DNA of 20,239 nucleotides from the IMG/VR virus record IMGVR_UViG_3300047508_000359, positions 1-20,239 of that record; one strand, given 5' to 3'. The position numbers and the translations under genes were made by a program. The notes under the pieces are model-generated. The model saw only the letters and a list, made by a program, of their open reading frames with translations. It was not told the origin of the DNA and searched no databases. Source of the stretch: a virus. Below are positions 12,252 to 17,837 of this stretch, piece after piece (the stretch's first letter is position 1; each line of letters opens with the position of its first letter).

Positions 12252-12532
12252 CTCTTCACCCCTGAGGAGCCGCCGACGACCTGACCCTTCTCGTATATCT
12301 CGTATAGAGACAGCGCATGAGCCAGGGCATCGTGTGCGCCATCGCAATCGCAGGCACCTGGGCGGCAGTCAGCATCTACACGCGGGCAAGAAGAGGCTCC
12401 GAGGTGGGGGAGCAGTGCTGCTGCTGCGGCGGCCACTCCCGCGCCATCCGCCCACTTGAGGCCGGTCTTGAGCATGTACCGCAGGTGCTCTTCCGGCGTA
12501 CCTCGTTGCTTTGGCTTCACGCGCCCCTTCAC
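12248..12532 (-). CDS. Hypothetical protein with Ala tract and Cys cluster
   Basis: This 94-residue protein starts at a GTG in a 4-base overlap (GTGA) with the gene before it. The basic N-terminus (KGRVKPKQRGTPEEHLRYML) leads into a helix with an alanine tract (WADGAGVAAAAAALLPHL). Next comes a Cys-rich stretch, CPRVDADCRPGACDCDGAH, that could bind a metal, and a C-terminal helix (DALAHALSLYEIYEKGQV). The DNA for YEIYEK carries a 9-base tandem repeat (TATACGAGA twice). The gene is downstream-coupled to 11454-12251 by another GTGA overlap. No family is recognised. Confidence 0.65.
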   Translation of the reverse strand: MKGRVKPKQRGTPEEHLRYMLKTGLKWADGAGVAAAAAALLPHLGASSCPRVDADCRPGACDCDGAHDALAHALSLYEIYEKGQVVGGSSGVKR

Positions 12533-12780
12533 CTCTTTGTCTCCTTAGTAGGGGGCGGCAATGCTCCAATTTGCTCCATGTTCTTCCAGCGTTCATCGAG
12601 CGGGAGCCACACCAGTTCTCCAGCGATCCAGCACTCGACGTAGGGACTGCGGATGCTGGCGGGGAAGGGATGCACGATCCGTTGAACGGTCAGCGTCTTG
12701 CCACCGCCGTTTACGTGGTCCGCAATGCGGTATCGAGCGCCTGGGATGGGCGACGCCTCCCTATGGCTCTTAGGGGTCAT
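12529..12780 (-). CDS. Small hypothetical protein
   Basis: The 83-residue product begins MTPKSHREASPIPGARYRIA, continues with strands (DHVNGGGKTLTVQRIVHPFP and YVECWIAGELVWLPLDERW), and ends with a Pro/Lys/Glu tail. A short beta-barrel-like pattern in which position 20-70 alternates hydrophobic residues is seen; many phage proteins of this size have an SH3-like shape. The ATG at 12780 overlaps the previous stop by 4 bases, and its own stop overlaps the next GTG by 4. No function can be assigned. Confidence 0.7.
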   Translation of the reverse strand: MTPKSHREASPIPGARYRIADHVNGGGKTLTVQRIVHPFPASIRSPYVECWIAGELVWLPLDERWKNMEQIGALPPPTKETKR

Positions 12781-13220
12781 GAGTGGGCCTCGGCTTTAAG
12801 GGCGCGCTGCAACCGGCCTTCTCGGTCTCCGTGGAAGCTGTCAGGGCAACGATCGATGATCGCCAGCGCATTCGAGTGCGCCTGCTCCAGCCAGTAACGG
12901 GCGATCCCACAAGTGGGGCAGGTGGGTAAGCGAAGCATCTGCGCCGGGTCGATGCGCTCTGTCTCAGCCACCCTCCACGCGGCCTCTGCGTCCCAGCCAT
13001 GGGGCAAGACTTCCCGGTGCGCCTCAATCCCCTCCAACAGTTCATCCCTCTGGCGCTTGTAGAGGTCGCGCTCGCCGGCTAGTCGGTTGAGTTCGCAGAG
13101 CGCACAATCGTTGCCGATCCTGTAGCCCGCGCCGTGACCGCAGGGGAGGCGGGAGCCATCGTCCTGCCAAATCGTTGACTCTGGGCCAGTGCCCGTTCCA
13201 ACGCCGCGTCTCTCGCTCAC
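12777..13220 (-). CDS. Hypothetical protein with two Cys-pair knuckles
   Basis: The 147-residue protein carries LPCGHGAGYRIGNDCALCEL in the N-terminal part (Cys/His-Cys-Cys, a zinc-knuckle pattern). It then has a charged coiled-coil region (AGERDLYKRQRDELLEGIEA) and a second pair, LRLPTCPTCGIARYWLEQA, that begins a C-terminal helical segment. Two separate Cys pairs plus a coiled coil are usual in small phage proteins that bind DNA or partner proteins. The start is a GTG with GGAGAGAAGCA upstream, in a GTGA overlap with the gene before it. The leader AGACAGGAGAG is shared with the gene at 16371. No family is recognised. Confidence 0.72.
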   Translation of the reverse strand: MSERRGVGTGTGPESTIWQDDGSRLPCGHGAGYRIGNDCALCELNRLAGERDLYKRQRDELLEGIEAHREVLPHGWDAEAAWRVAETERIDPAQMLRLPTCPTCGIARYWLEQAHSNALAIIDRCPDSFHGDREGRLQRALKAEAHS

Positions 13221-13585
13221 TGCTTCTCTCCTGTCTCGAACTGGGCTAGGGCTTCTTTGGCTCGCTCTGTGATCTGCGTCAGCGTCACTGTGCGGCGCTC
13301 CGATTCGTCTAAGTCAGCGAGCCATCGGGCGAGAGACTCCAGGGGCTCTACGTCGCGGCCGTCTGGGTCTGCTCCGGTGAGGCGGTAGCACTGGGCTAGT
13401 TGGGCTTCGGCTCGCTGTCGCCGCTCCCGTTCTTCACGGACGGCGGCTTCGTGGTCCTCGACGGGCATGACTTCGACGTGTTGTCCTTCGCAGCCCAGAG
13501 CGGTGAGACTTCGGCTGTCCTCGGCCATGCGAGCGCAGCTTGGGCAGATCGTCCACCGCCTCTGCACTCCCTTTGTCTCAGGCAT
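13217..13585 (-). CDS. Hypothetical protein with N-terminal Cys pair and coiled coil
   Basis: This 122-residue product begins MPETKGVQRRWTICPSCARM (one CxxC knuckle), followed by EDSRSLTALGCEGQHVEVMP, where a further Cys and His could complete a zinc site. A coiled coil (EERERRQRAEAQLAQCYRL) follows, then a helical C-terminal region (PLESLARWLADLDESER). The ATG at 13585 lies in an 8-base overlap with the previous stop (ATGCCTGA) and has GGGAGAGG upstream. No enzyme motif is present. It may be a DNA-interacting accessory factor, but that is inference. Confidence 0.7.
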   Translation of the reverse strand: MPETKGVQRRWTICPSCARMAEDSRSLTALGCEGQHVEVMPVEDHEAAVREERERRQRAEAQLAQCYRLTGADPDGRDVEPLESLARWLADLDESERRTVTLTQITERAKEALAQFETGEKQ

Positions 13586-14189
13586 CTGCCTCTCCCTCGG
13601 TAGGCACTATTCGTTGGGGCGGGCACCATTCACCTGGCTCCCAAGGATGTGCGGGGCCGTAGGGTTTGCAGGCGCACATGTCGACCGGGTCGTCCCGTTG
13701 ATCCTCCTCGGTAGGTAGGGCGGCGGCGAGATCAAGGACGTTCTGGAGGTTGAGTTGGGCCGCCATTGACTCGGCGGTCCTCTTGGTCGTGCCGATCACT
13801 CCTCCATCTACCCGGTCTTCGACCTCCCACAGGTCATCGTTCCCAGGACGGGCTTCATAGCGGGTCGCGACCTCCCGCAACTCCGTCTCCCATCTCTTGC
13901 GCTCGGCGGCGATGAGCTTTTCGACGGGTAGCTGTGACTCCGTGCCGTCGAGAACGCCTTCGCTGCCCTTCCGACCGAAGACGTTGACGCCGACGAGCAA
14001 CCCTGCAAGCTCCCACCGCGACAGGCCGCCGCGCTGCGCAAGCCGTTCGAGGGATTGATCGTGAACATCGCGAGCAACCGCACGCAGCGGCTCGACCAGT
14101 TCCCACGGGATCGAAGTGACCTCACCCTTGTCGCGCAGAATCGGAAAGCGCCGTCCCTCCACCGCCTCTTTACTCACCCGCTCAGTCAT
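13578..14189 (-). CDS. Hypothetical protein, 203 residues
   Basis: The N-terminus (RFPILRDKGEVTSIPWELVE) looks like a compact strand-turn-strand, followed by a helical stretch (DQSLERLAQRGGLSRWELAG), then LIAAERKRWETELREVATRY as a coiled coil. A C-terminal part has MAAQLNLQNVLDLAAALPTE. The final segment CACKPYGPAHPWEPGEWCPP holds three Cys and one His that could bind zinc. The ATG at 14189 overlaps the 58-residue gene by 8 bases, and its stop overlaps the next start by 8. Family and function are unknown; the helix pattern suggests a protein- or DNA-binding accessory. Confidence 0.7.
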   Translation of the reverse strand: MTERVSKEAVEGRRFPILRDKGEVTSIPWELVEPLRAVARDVHDQSLERLAQRGGLSRWELAGLLVGVNVFGRKGSEGVLDGTESQLPVEKLIAAERKRWETELREVATRYEARPGNDDLWEVEDRVDGGVIGTTKRTAESMAAQLNLQNVLDLAAALPTEEDQRDDPVDMCACKPYGPAHPWEPGEWCPPQRIVPTEGEADA

Positions 14190-14358
14190 GGCATAGCTCT
14201 TTCACGAGGTCCGCTACCGCTTGAAGCGCGTAATCTGCGGAGAGCCTGGCTTGGTCGAGATTGCGATCTAGCTCAGTACCGACATCGGCCAGAGCGGCCT
14301 CGGCGTCGTCGATTAGACGAAGTACTTTCGCTCTTGGCCACCTAGTAGTGCTGCTCAC
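14182..14358 (-). CDS. 58-residue helical protein
   Basis: This short ORF runs from the GTG at 14358 (GTGA overlap with the preceding gene; GAGGAGGGATC upstream) to TGA at 14184-14182, which overlaps the next ATG by 8 bases. The product is a single amphipathic, mainly acidic helix (KVLRLIDDAEAALADVGTEL, then DRNLDQARLSADYALQAVAD) ending KELCHD. It sits in an unbroken chain of overlapping genes, which is good support for it being real. The function is unknown; it may oligomerise or bind a partner protein. Confidence 0.65.
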   Translation of the reverse strand: MSSTTRWPRAKVLRLIDDAEAALADVGTELDRNLDQARLSADYALQAVADLVKELCHD

Positions 14359-14732
14359 GATCCCTCCTCATGGTCGGGGTCCTTGAAGGCGGCGCGGATG
14401 CGCTTTTCAACTTCGCGGCCAAGCCAGCCGCAGGACGGGTGGTCTGCATAAAGAGACTCGCCCTCCTCGTCCTGGAAACCACCGGCCTCCAGTTCCTCGG
14501 CGATTGCCTCTCGGAGCGTCAGGAATAGGGGGCCATCCGTATCCAGCAACCGCTCCCGCTCACGTTCTAGCTCTATGGGGACTGCTGCGGTGAGGGCTTT
14601 TCTGCTCAGGTCGCGATAGAACGCTTTGGACTCGGGACCGGCTGTCTCCCAGAAACCGAACCCCGGCATCCCATCGAAGATCGCCTGAGCGTGCCGCTCC
14701 ACTGCCTCCTCACTTGGCTGGTAGTCAGGCAT
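14355..14732 (-). CDS. Hypothetical protein with PDYQPSEEA start tag
   Basis: The start is the ATG at 14732, with GGAGAGGACCGCA upstream, in an 8-base overlap with the preceding stop. The 125-residue product opens MPDYQPSEEAVERHAQAIFD, a tag shared with two neighbouring genes, and continues with MPGFGFWETAGPESKAFYRD and LSRKALTAAVPIELERERER. The acidic C-terminal part contains ADHPSCGWLGREVEKRIRAA. The Glu-Ala-Val-Glu-x-x-Ala-x-Ala-Ile pattern is widespread in small actinophage and actinobacterial proteins of unknown function. A longer ORF to 14864 overlaps the upstream gene and is rejected. Confidence 0.75.
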   Translation of the reverse strand: MPDYQPSEEAVERHAQAIFDGMPGFGFWETAGPESKAFYRDLSRKALTAAVPIELERERERLLDTDGPLFLTLREAIAEELEAGGFQDEEGESLYADHPSCGWLGREVEKRIRAAFKDPDHEEGS

Positions 14733-14925
14733 TGCGGTCCTCTCCGGGAGCACGACGAACAGACCGGATTCCGGCGAACTCAATCCTAGGCTCGAATGCT
14801 TCACATTCGACCTGACCGTACCTAGCCACGTGCTCCGCTTCGGCAGCACTGTTTGCGAAGACAATCACCCTCTGCGATCCGCGCAGAGCCTCATCGACGT
14901 AATACGCCTTAGTCGGCTCAGCCAT
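14725..14925 (-). CDS. Small conserved-type hypothetical protein
   Basis: From the ATG at 14925, 66 residues are encoded: MAEPTKAYYVDEALRGSQRV, then the strand-helix-strand IVFANSAAEAEHVARYGQVE and EAFEPRIEFAGIRSVRRAPG. The sequence pattern of an aromatic-Val-Asp-Glu start, a strand, a helix with Ala/Glu, and a C-terminal strand ending in Arg-Arg is common among small phage proteins that have no known role. It overlaps the preceding gene by 8 bases and the next by 8. GGGAG, about 9 bases upstream of the ATG, serves as ribosome binding site. A longer ORF beginning at 15069 runs in the overlapping frame of another gene and is rejected. Confidence 0.7.
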   Translation of the reverse strand: MAEPTKAYYVDEALRGSQRVIVFANSAAEAEHVARYGQVECEAFEPRIEFAGIRSVRRAPGEDRNA

Positions 14926-15091
14926 CGGACAGGCTCCCTTCGCCATTGCAGAGAAAACAGGGGACCTGGATCGAGCAGTCTCCATAGCACTCGCCATCGG
15001 ACGAGGTGCGCCCGCAACAGTCCTGGTCGTAACCGCTCCCTTCGCACCTCGGGCAGGGCTTCGCCTCATCGCTCGGTTGGTAGCTAGGCAT
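14918..15091 (-). CDS. 57-residue DnaJ-type zinc-finger microprotein
   Basis: The ORF has the ATG at 15091 with CGGGAGAAC upstream and TGA at 14920-14918. After the shared tag MPSYQPSDEA it has two CxxCxGxG motifs, CPRCEGSG (13-20) and CFLCNGEG (45-52), separated by a Cys-rich loop with Cys25, 26, 35 and 39. The paired CxxCxGxG arrangement is that of the DnaJ cysteine-rich domain, but with two motifs in place of four, so the protein may be a minimal zinc-dependent disulphide-handling or protein-binding factor. It overlaps the next gene by 8 bases. The frame is confirmed by the Cys pattern and by the tag shared with two neighbours. Confidence 0.72.
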   Translation of the reverse strand: MPSYQPSDEAKPCPRCEGSGYDQDCCGRTSSDGECYGDCSIQVPCFLCNGEGSLSDG

Positions 15092-15132
15092 CGTTGTTCT
15101 CCCGGCGGTCCGGGAGCTGCCCGACTGTCTCG

Positions 15133-15369
15133 TTAGGGTCCATAGCTCCCTTTGGTCGGAGGTTTATTCGGTTCAAATAGCTCGGGCCTACAGTCGGGGC
15201 AGCCGTGACACCTACACGTCAGGTCTGGGACCGAGCCGAAACATCCCGGCCTGAGCTTGAAGTGAGTTCCCCTGCAACCCGACGCAAGACCTAGGTCGTA
15301 TGCCATTCGCGACTGCTTGCATACCCCGGTCCTCGCTTCGTCACTCGGGATGTAGTCAGGGGCGGTCAT
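15133..15369 (-). CDS. Cys-rich protein with PDYIPSDEA start tag
   Basis: The start ATG at 15369 is chosen for its GAGGAGACCCA ribosome binding site and because it places the tag APDYIPSDEA at the N-terminus; the frame stays open upstream to an ATG at 15450. The 78-residue product has scattered Cys (CKQSRMAYDLGLASGC), and TCRCHGCPDCRPEL near the end, four Cys in CxCx2Cx2C spacing that could bind zinc. The C-terminus is Pro/Lys-rich and probably disordered. The whole resembles the small metal-binding proteins around it. No family is recognised. Confidence 0.62.
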   Translation of the reverse strand: MTAPDYIPSDEARTGVCKQSRMAYDLGLASGCRGTHFKLRPGCFGSVPDLTCRCHGCPDCRPELFEPNKPPTKGSYGP

Positions 15370-15457
15370 TGGGTCTCCTCGGGTAACGCTCCCATGGTGT
15401 GGCGCTTGAAAATCTCCCAGCGCTGCTGTCTTCAAATGCTCAGCTTCCATCCCTCTC

Positions 15458-15808
15458 TCATTCGGTAGCGGTCTTGAAGTGGTGTAGGGCGGCTCGGACT
15501 TGATCTGCGTCCTCTCCGCGAATCGTCAAGGCCGCCTCAAGCTGGTAGTTGCGGTCAGGTTGGGAGGTGTCCACGGGCAGGAACCGCTCTACGATCTTCA
15601 GCGCGTCCGCCAGCTCCCCAGCTATAGAGGCGGGGAGGACGGGGACGGGGAGCCAGCCATCGCAATCCGCGTCCTCTGGCGTGTCCCAGCCGCAGCTTGG
15701 ACACTGGGTGTCGTCAGAGCCTTCCGCTTCGACCCACCCGCAACTTGGGCAGAACCAAATTGGCCGGGCTCCGCTACTCCCATCCGGCCATACTCCTGAT
15801 GCGTTCAC
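15458..15808 (-). CDS. Protein with tandem CPSCGW zinc ribbon
   Basis: The GTG at 15808, with AAAGGAGAG upstream, overlaps the preceding stop by 4 bases and gives 116 residues. Two identical knuckles, WFCPSCGWVEAEGSDDTQCP and then SCGWDTPEDADCDGW, are about 17 residues apart, forming a rubredoxin-like four-Cys zinc ribbon. The C-terminal half is helical (IAGELADALKIVERFLPVD; then DQVRAALHHFKTATE). A longer ORF reaching 15904 is rejected because the 37-residue gene uses that DNA. Tandem CPSCGW ribbons are common in small DNA- or RNA-associated proteins. The exact role is unknown. Confidence 0.7.
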   Translation of the reverse strand: MNASGVWPDGSSGARPIWFCPSCGWVEAEGSDDTQCPSCGWDTPEDADCDGWLPVPVLPASIAGELADALKIVERFLPVDTSQPDRNYQLEAALTIRGEDADQVRAALHHFKTATE

Positions 15809-15918
15809 GGGTTCTCTCCTTTGGCTGGGGGGTCGGGCTGTTCGGGCCACTGGCAGCGATGTAGTTCGTCCCAGAAGCGGAGTTCCTCGCCGCAGTTGGG
15901 GCAAGTCAGGAGGCTCAT
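15805..15918 (-). CDS. 37-residue zinc-ribbon microprotein
   Basis: A complete ORF runs from the ATG at 15918 (ATGA overlap with the preceding gene) to TGA at 15807-15805 (GTGA overlap with the next). The sequence MSLLTCPNCGEELRFWDELH followed by RCQWPEQPDPPAKGENP contains CPNCGEEL and a third Cys, with a His just before it, which could complete a Cys3His site. It is a tiny zinc-binding peptide. Overlap signals at both ends strongly support that it is translated. Its function is not known. Confidence 0.62.
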   Translation of the reverse strand: MSLLTCPNCGEELRFWDELHRCQWPEQPDPPAKGENP

Positions 15919-16157
15919 CGCCCCACCGCCTTTGAGGAATTGGGGAAGCGCTTTCCTTCGATACGGCGATCAGAGCCGCCGCCGACGTAATCGGGGAACA
16001 GCATCCGGTAGCCCTCCGAGGTCAGCCAGCCGTGCTCGTCATCGACGCGGCGGTGCATTGCCTTGTGCTGGAATCTCGCCCCGTTGCCGTGGACGATCTT
16101 GCCGCATGAGCAGTAGTGAGGGTGCTTGGCGTGGGCCTTCGCACGAGTGCTAGCCAC
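15915..16157 (-). CDS. Small basic protein with Cys/His finger
   Basis: The 80-residue product from the GTG at 16157 has MASTRAKAHAKHPHYCSCGK and IVHGNGARFQHKAMHRRVDD. The spacing Cys-x-Cys followed by His-containing helix (FQHKAMHRR) resembles a small zinc finger. The remainder (HGWLTSEGYRMLFPDYVGGG) is aromatic and polar, ending in a basic tail with GKRF. The composition suggests nucleic-acid binding. The start overlaps the preceding gene by 8 bases, and the stop overlaps the 37-residue gene by 4. No catalytic residues are evident. Confidence 0.66.
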   Translation of the reverse strand: MASTRAKAHAKHPHYCSCGKIVHGNGARFQHKAMHRRVDDEHGWLTSEGYRMLFPDYVGGGSDRRIEGKRFPNSSKAVGR

Positions 16158-16371
16158 GCCCCACCACCCCCTCTACTTCATCGGCTGCTGCTGTTAGCTG
16201 GGAGGCGAGTTCTCGGGCATCTGCTGGAGAGAGCTTGGAGCCGGGGTAGAGAAACCGAGGTGAACCGCCGAAGGCGTCGCCTGCGTCTTCGGTCCAAGCG
16301 AGCTGCACGAGCGAGTCCAATGCGTCTACCTGTAGCTCTTGGCCGTATTCGTCCTCTATGGGCTTAGGCAC
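16150..16371 (-). CDS. Small acidic hypothetical protein
   Basis: This 73-residue gene starts at a GTG with AGACAGGAGAGGGCC just upstream, the same leader motif as in the gene at 13220. The protein begins MPKPIEDEYGQELQVDALDS and has a middle aromatic stretch (FGGSPRFLYPGSKLSPADAR) then a helix (ELASQLTAAADEVEGVVGRG). The C-terminal helical pattern is common in small phage proteins. Its stop overlaps the next start by 8 bases. A gap of about 30 bases before it separates it from the gene at 16402. The function is unknown. Confidence 0.66.
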   Translation of the reverse strand: MPKPIEDEYGQELQVDALDSLVQLAWTEDAGDAFGGSPRFLYPGSKLSPADARELASQLTAAADEVEGVVGRG

Positions 16372-16401
16372 GGCCCTCTCCTGTCTTGGTCTGGGGTGGC
16401 A

Positions 16402-16638
16402 TTAGGCGGCCTGCTCCTTCGTAAATCCGGCCACCAAATCGGCCACAGGGATCACCCACGGCCTACCGCCAGTTAGGGGATGACAGCGAGCAGTCAGGAC
16501 TACTTCACCTGCCGGCCCGTAGCCGAGCGCTTCGTCAAGCCTGTTCCGAGTGACTTCCCATACCCGCTCGACGCGCATACGCGCTTTAAAGGGGGGCTTG
16601 CGTCTCCAGACCGAGCCGACTTCAACGCTCTCATCCAT
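16402..16638 (-). CDS. Small basic beta-type hypothetical protein
   Basis: The 78-residue product begins MDESVEVGSVWRRKPPFKAR and continues with strands (MRVERVWEVTRNRLDEALGY, then GEVVLTARCHPLTGGRPWVI) and a short helix at the end (DLVAGFTKEQAA). Alternating hydrophobic residues over 70 positions suggest a small beta-barrel such as an SH3- or PUA-like fold. The ATG at 16638 overlaps the preceding stop by 8 bases. No motif allows a functional call. Confidence 0.65.
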   Translation of the reverse strand: MDESVEVGSVWRRKPPFKARMRVERVWEVTRNRLDEALGYGPAGEVVLTARCHPLTGGRPWVIPVADLVAGFTKEQAA

Positions 16639-16849
16639 CGCTCAGCTCGGCTTCCTCTAGTCGTCGAATCTCCCAGTGATCCTCAGCATCAGCGGGGAGG
16701 GATGCATCGTGGGTCAGAAGCTCCCCGACGTGCGCCTCGCAGGAGTGCAGGACGCACGTGTAGGGGTTGGAATCGGCCTTATCGATGATTTCGTAGTCGG
16801 CACCTAGCGCACAGGCAACCTGGCAGCAGTGCAGATCAAGCGGCGACAT
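16631..16849 (-). CDS. Small Cys/His protein
   Basis: The 72-residue product begins MSPLDLHCCQVACALGADYE and holds PYTCVLHSCEAHVGELLTHD. Two pairs (Cys8-Cys9 with Cys13; Cys-x2-His-x-Cys-x2-His) make a compact Cys/His zinc cluster likely. A helical acidic end (EDHWEIRRLEEAELSDG) follows. Proteins with a Cys-x-x-His-x-Cys-x-x-His-Val-Gly pattern recur in actinophage genomes without known function. The ATG lies 14 bases inside the end of the methyltransferase gene, so it is translated in overlap with that gene, and its stop overlaps the next gene. Confidence 0.67.
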   Translation of the reverse strand: MSPLDLHCCQVACALGADYEIIDKADSNPYTCVLHSCEAHVGELLTHDASLPADAEDHWEIRRLEEAELSDG

Positions 16850-17534
16850 TGATCTCTCCCTTCTCGGTCGCTTTCAGGTGAGTGAGGAGGTAGGAGCCGA
16901 TGTGTTCGGTGTAGGCGGGTGGGATGGCCTGCGTGAGCGCCTTCCACGGCATCCAGTCGATGCCCATTGCGGCTTGCCCTTCTTCAAGGGAGCGGGCGCG
17001 GCGGACTCGGTATGTGCCGCGCTCTTTGCTCGTCTGCGGGTGGTCGCCGTAGACGGCGATCGGCTTCGGGGCGAGATGGTGGGCGCAGGGAGCGGCGAGC
17101 ATCGGAAAGCTCGTCTCGAACAGGCGGTGCCGCCAGACGTTGAGCCCGAAGGCTGAGCCGCAGAGCCGTGTCGGGTTGACGAGCGGAGCGCCCGGCACGT
17201 TCTCGATGACGTAGGGCAGACCCGTGGCTTGAAGTAGCTCGCGGGTCTCGGGGATCAGATTGACCGCGCCTTTGCCGGCCCCCTTGCCGAAGTGCCGCAT
17301 CGACGTGAACGCCTGACACGGTGGCGAAGCGTGGATGGCGTCGAAGCGGCCGTCCCACAAGTCGTTCTCCAGGAGGTCTTCGAGCACTTCGAGCGCATCG
17401 CGTTCCGTGAAGTCATCACCGCAGTAGTTCGGCTGCGGGTTGATATCCACCCCGACCACGTAGAACCCGGCCTGCTGGTAGCCGCGAGCACTCCCACCGG
17501 CACCGGAGAATAGGTCTAACAGGCGCGGCTTCAC
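16836..17534 (-). CDS. DNA (cytosine-5) methyltransferase
   Basis: The 232-residue enzyme transfers a methyl group from S-adenosylmethionine to cytosine C5 in DNA, most likely protecting phage DNA from host restriction. Motif I is LLDLFSGAGGSARGYQQAGF (5-24), motif IV with the catalytic Cys is SPPCQ (70-74), motif VI is ENV (111-113), motif VIII is RHRLFE (135-140), and motifs IX-X appear as AIPPAYTEHIG (203-213). It is shorter than typical enzymes of 320 residues or more, with only about 50 residues left for the target recognition domain. The start is a GTG overlapping the previous gene by 4 bases, within a 17-bp direct repeat. All catalytic motifs are present, so activity is likely. The sequence target cannot be read. 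Confidence 0.92.
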   Translation of the reverse strand: MKPRLLDLFSGAGGSARGYQQAGFYVVGVDINPQPNYCGDDFTERDALEVLEDLLENDLWDGRFDAIHASPPCQAFTSMRHFGKGAGKGAVNLIPETRELLQATGLPYVIENVPGAPLVNPTRLCGSAFGLNVWRHRLFETSFPMLAAPCAHHLAPKPIAVYGDHPQTSKERGTYRVRRARSLEEGQAAMGIDWMPWKALTQAIPPAYTEHIGSYLLTHLKATEKGEINVAA

Positions 17535-17547
17535 GCCACCGCTCCCT
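17531..17547. repeat. 17-bp direct repeat, left copy
   Basis: The plus-strand sequence tcacgccaccgctccct is identical to that at 17821-17837. It spans the end of the 97-residue gene and the GTG start plus Shine-Dalgarno of the cytosine methyltransferase gene. Both copies sit at stop/start junctions on either side of the same small gene, 290 bases apart. Confidence 0.85.
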
Positions 17548-17824
17548 CTCGTATGGCCGCGTCGATTGCCTCGGCACGTGAGTCAAAGAGGCCGTCCCAG
17601 AACTCCCAGCGCGACCAGTCTTCGATGTCAATGACCGGGTTGGTCTCGATAGACCCCTCCCATTGCCAGATGCCCCAAACCTCGCGGTCCTTCGGCCAGT
17701 CGAGTCCGCTGGACGGCCCCTCGGTGTAGCGGCAGATGCGCCAGAGAATCCGGCGGTCGTTGGAGGGCAGCAGGTAGTCGCCGGCGGCGATCCTCTGGAG
17801 CGAATATTTGCGTTCTTCGCTCAC
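17531..17824 (-). CDS. 97-residue hypothetical protein flanked by direct repeats
   Basis: This small protein starts at a GTG with AAGGGAGCGGTGGC upstream. The sequence MSEERKYSLQRIAAGDYLLP is followed by SNDRRILWRICRYTEGPSSG, the Trp-rich strand segment VWGIWQWEGSIETNPVIDIE, and a C-terminal helix (FDSRAEAIDAAIREGAVA). A related pattern of Tyr-Leu-Leu-Pro-Ser-Asn-Asp...Leu-Trp-Arg-Ile...Gly-Pro-Ser is conserved among small actinophage proteins of unknown role. It lies between two DNA methyltransferases of different chemistry. Its boundaries coincide with a 17-bp direct repeat, so the gene looks like a cassette. Overlaps are 4 bases on both sides. Confidence 0.78.
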   Translation of the reverse strand: MSEERKYSLQRIAAGDYLLPSNDRRILWRICRYTEGPSSGLDWPKDREVWGIWQWEGSIETNPVIDIEDWSRWEFWDGLFDSRAEAIDAAIREGAVA

Positions 17825-17837
17825 GCCACCGCTCCCT
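17821..17837. repeat. 17-bp direct repeat, right copy
   Basis: This is the second copy of tcacgccaccgctccct. Here it covers the last codons and stop of the adenine methyltransferase gene (SKGAVA) and the ribosome binding site and GTG start of the 97-residue gene. The encoded ends agree: SKGAVA here and REGAVA at the other copy. Confidence 0.85.

Noticed and set aside
15084-15143. 19-residue ORF MDPNETVGQLPDRRENNDA upstream of the 57-residue gene
   Set aside because: It has an 8-base overlap with the next start and could couple translation, but its own ribosome binding site is too close to the ATG and there is no family support.
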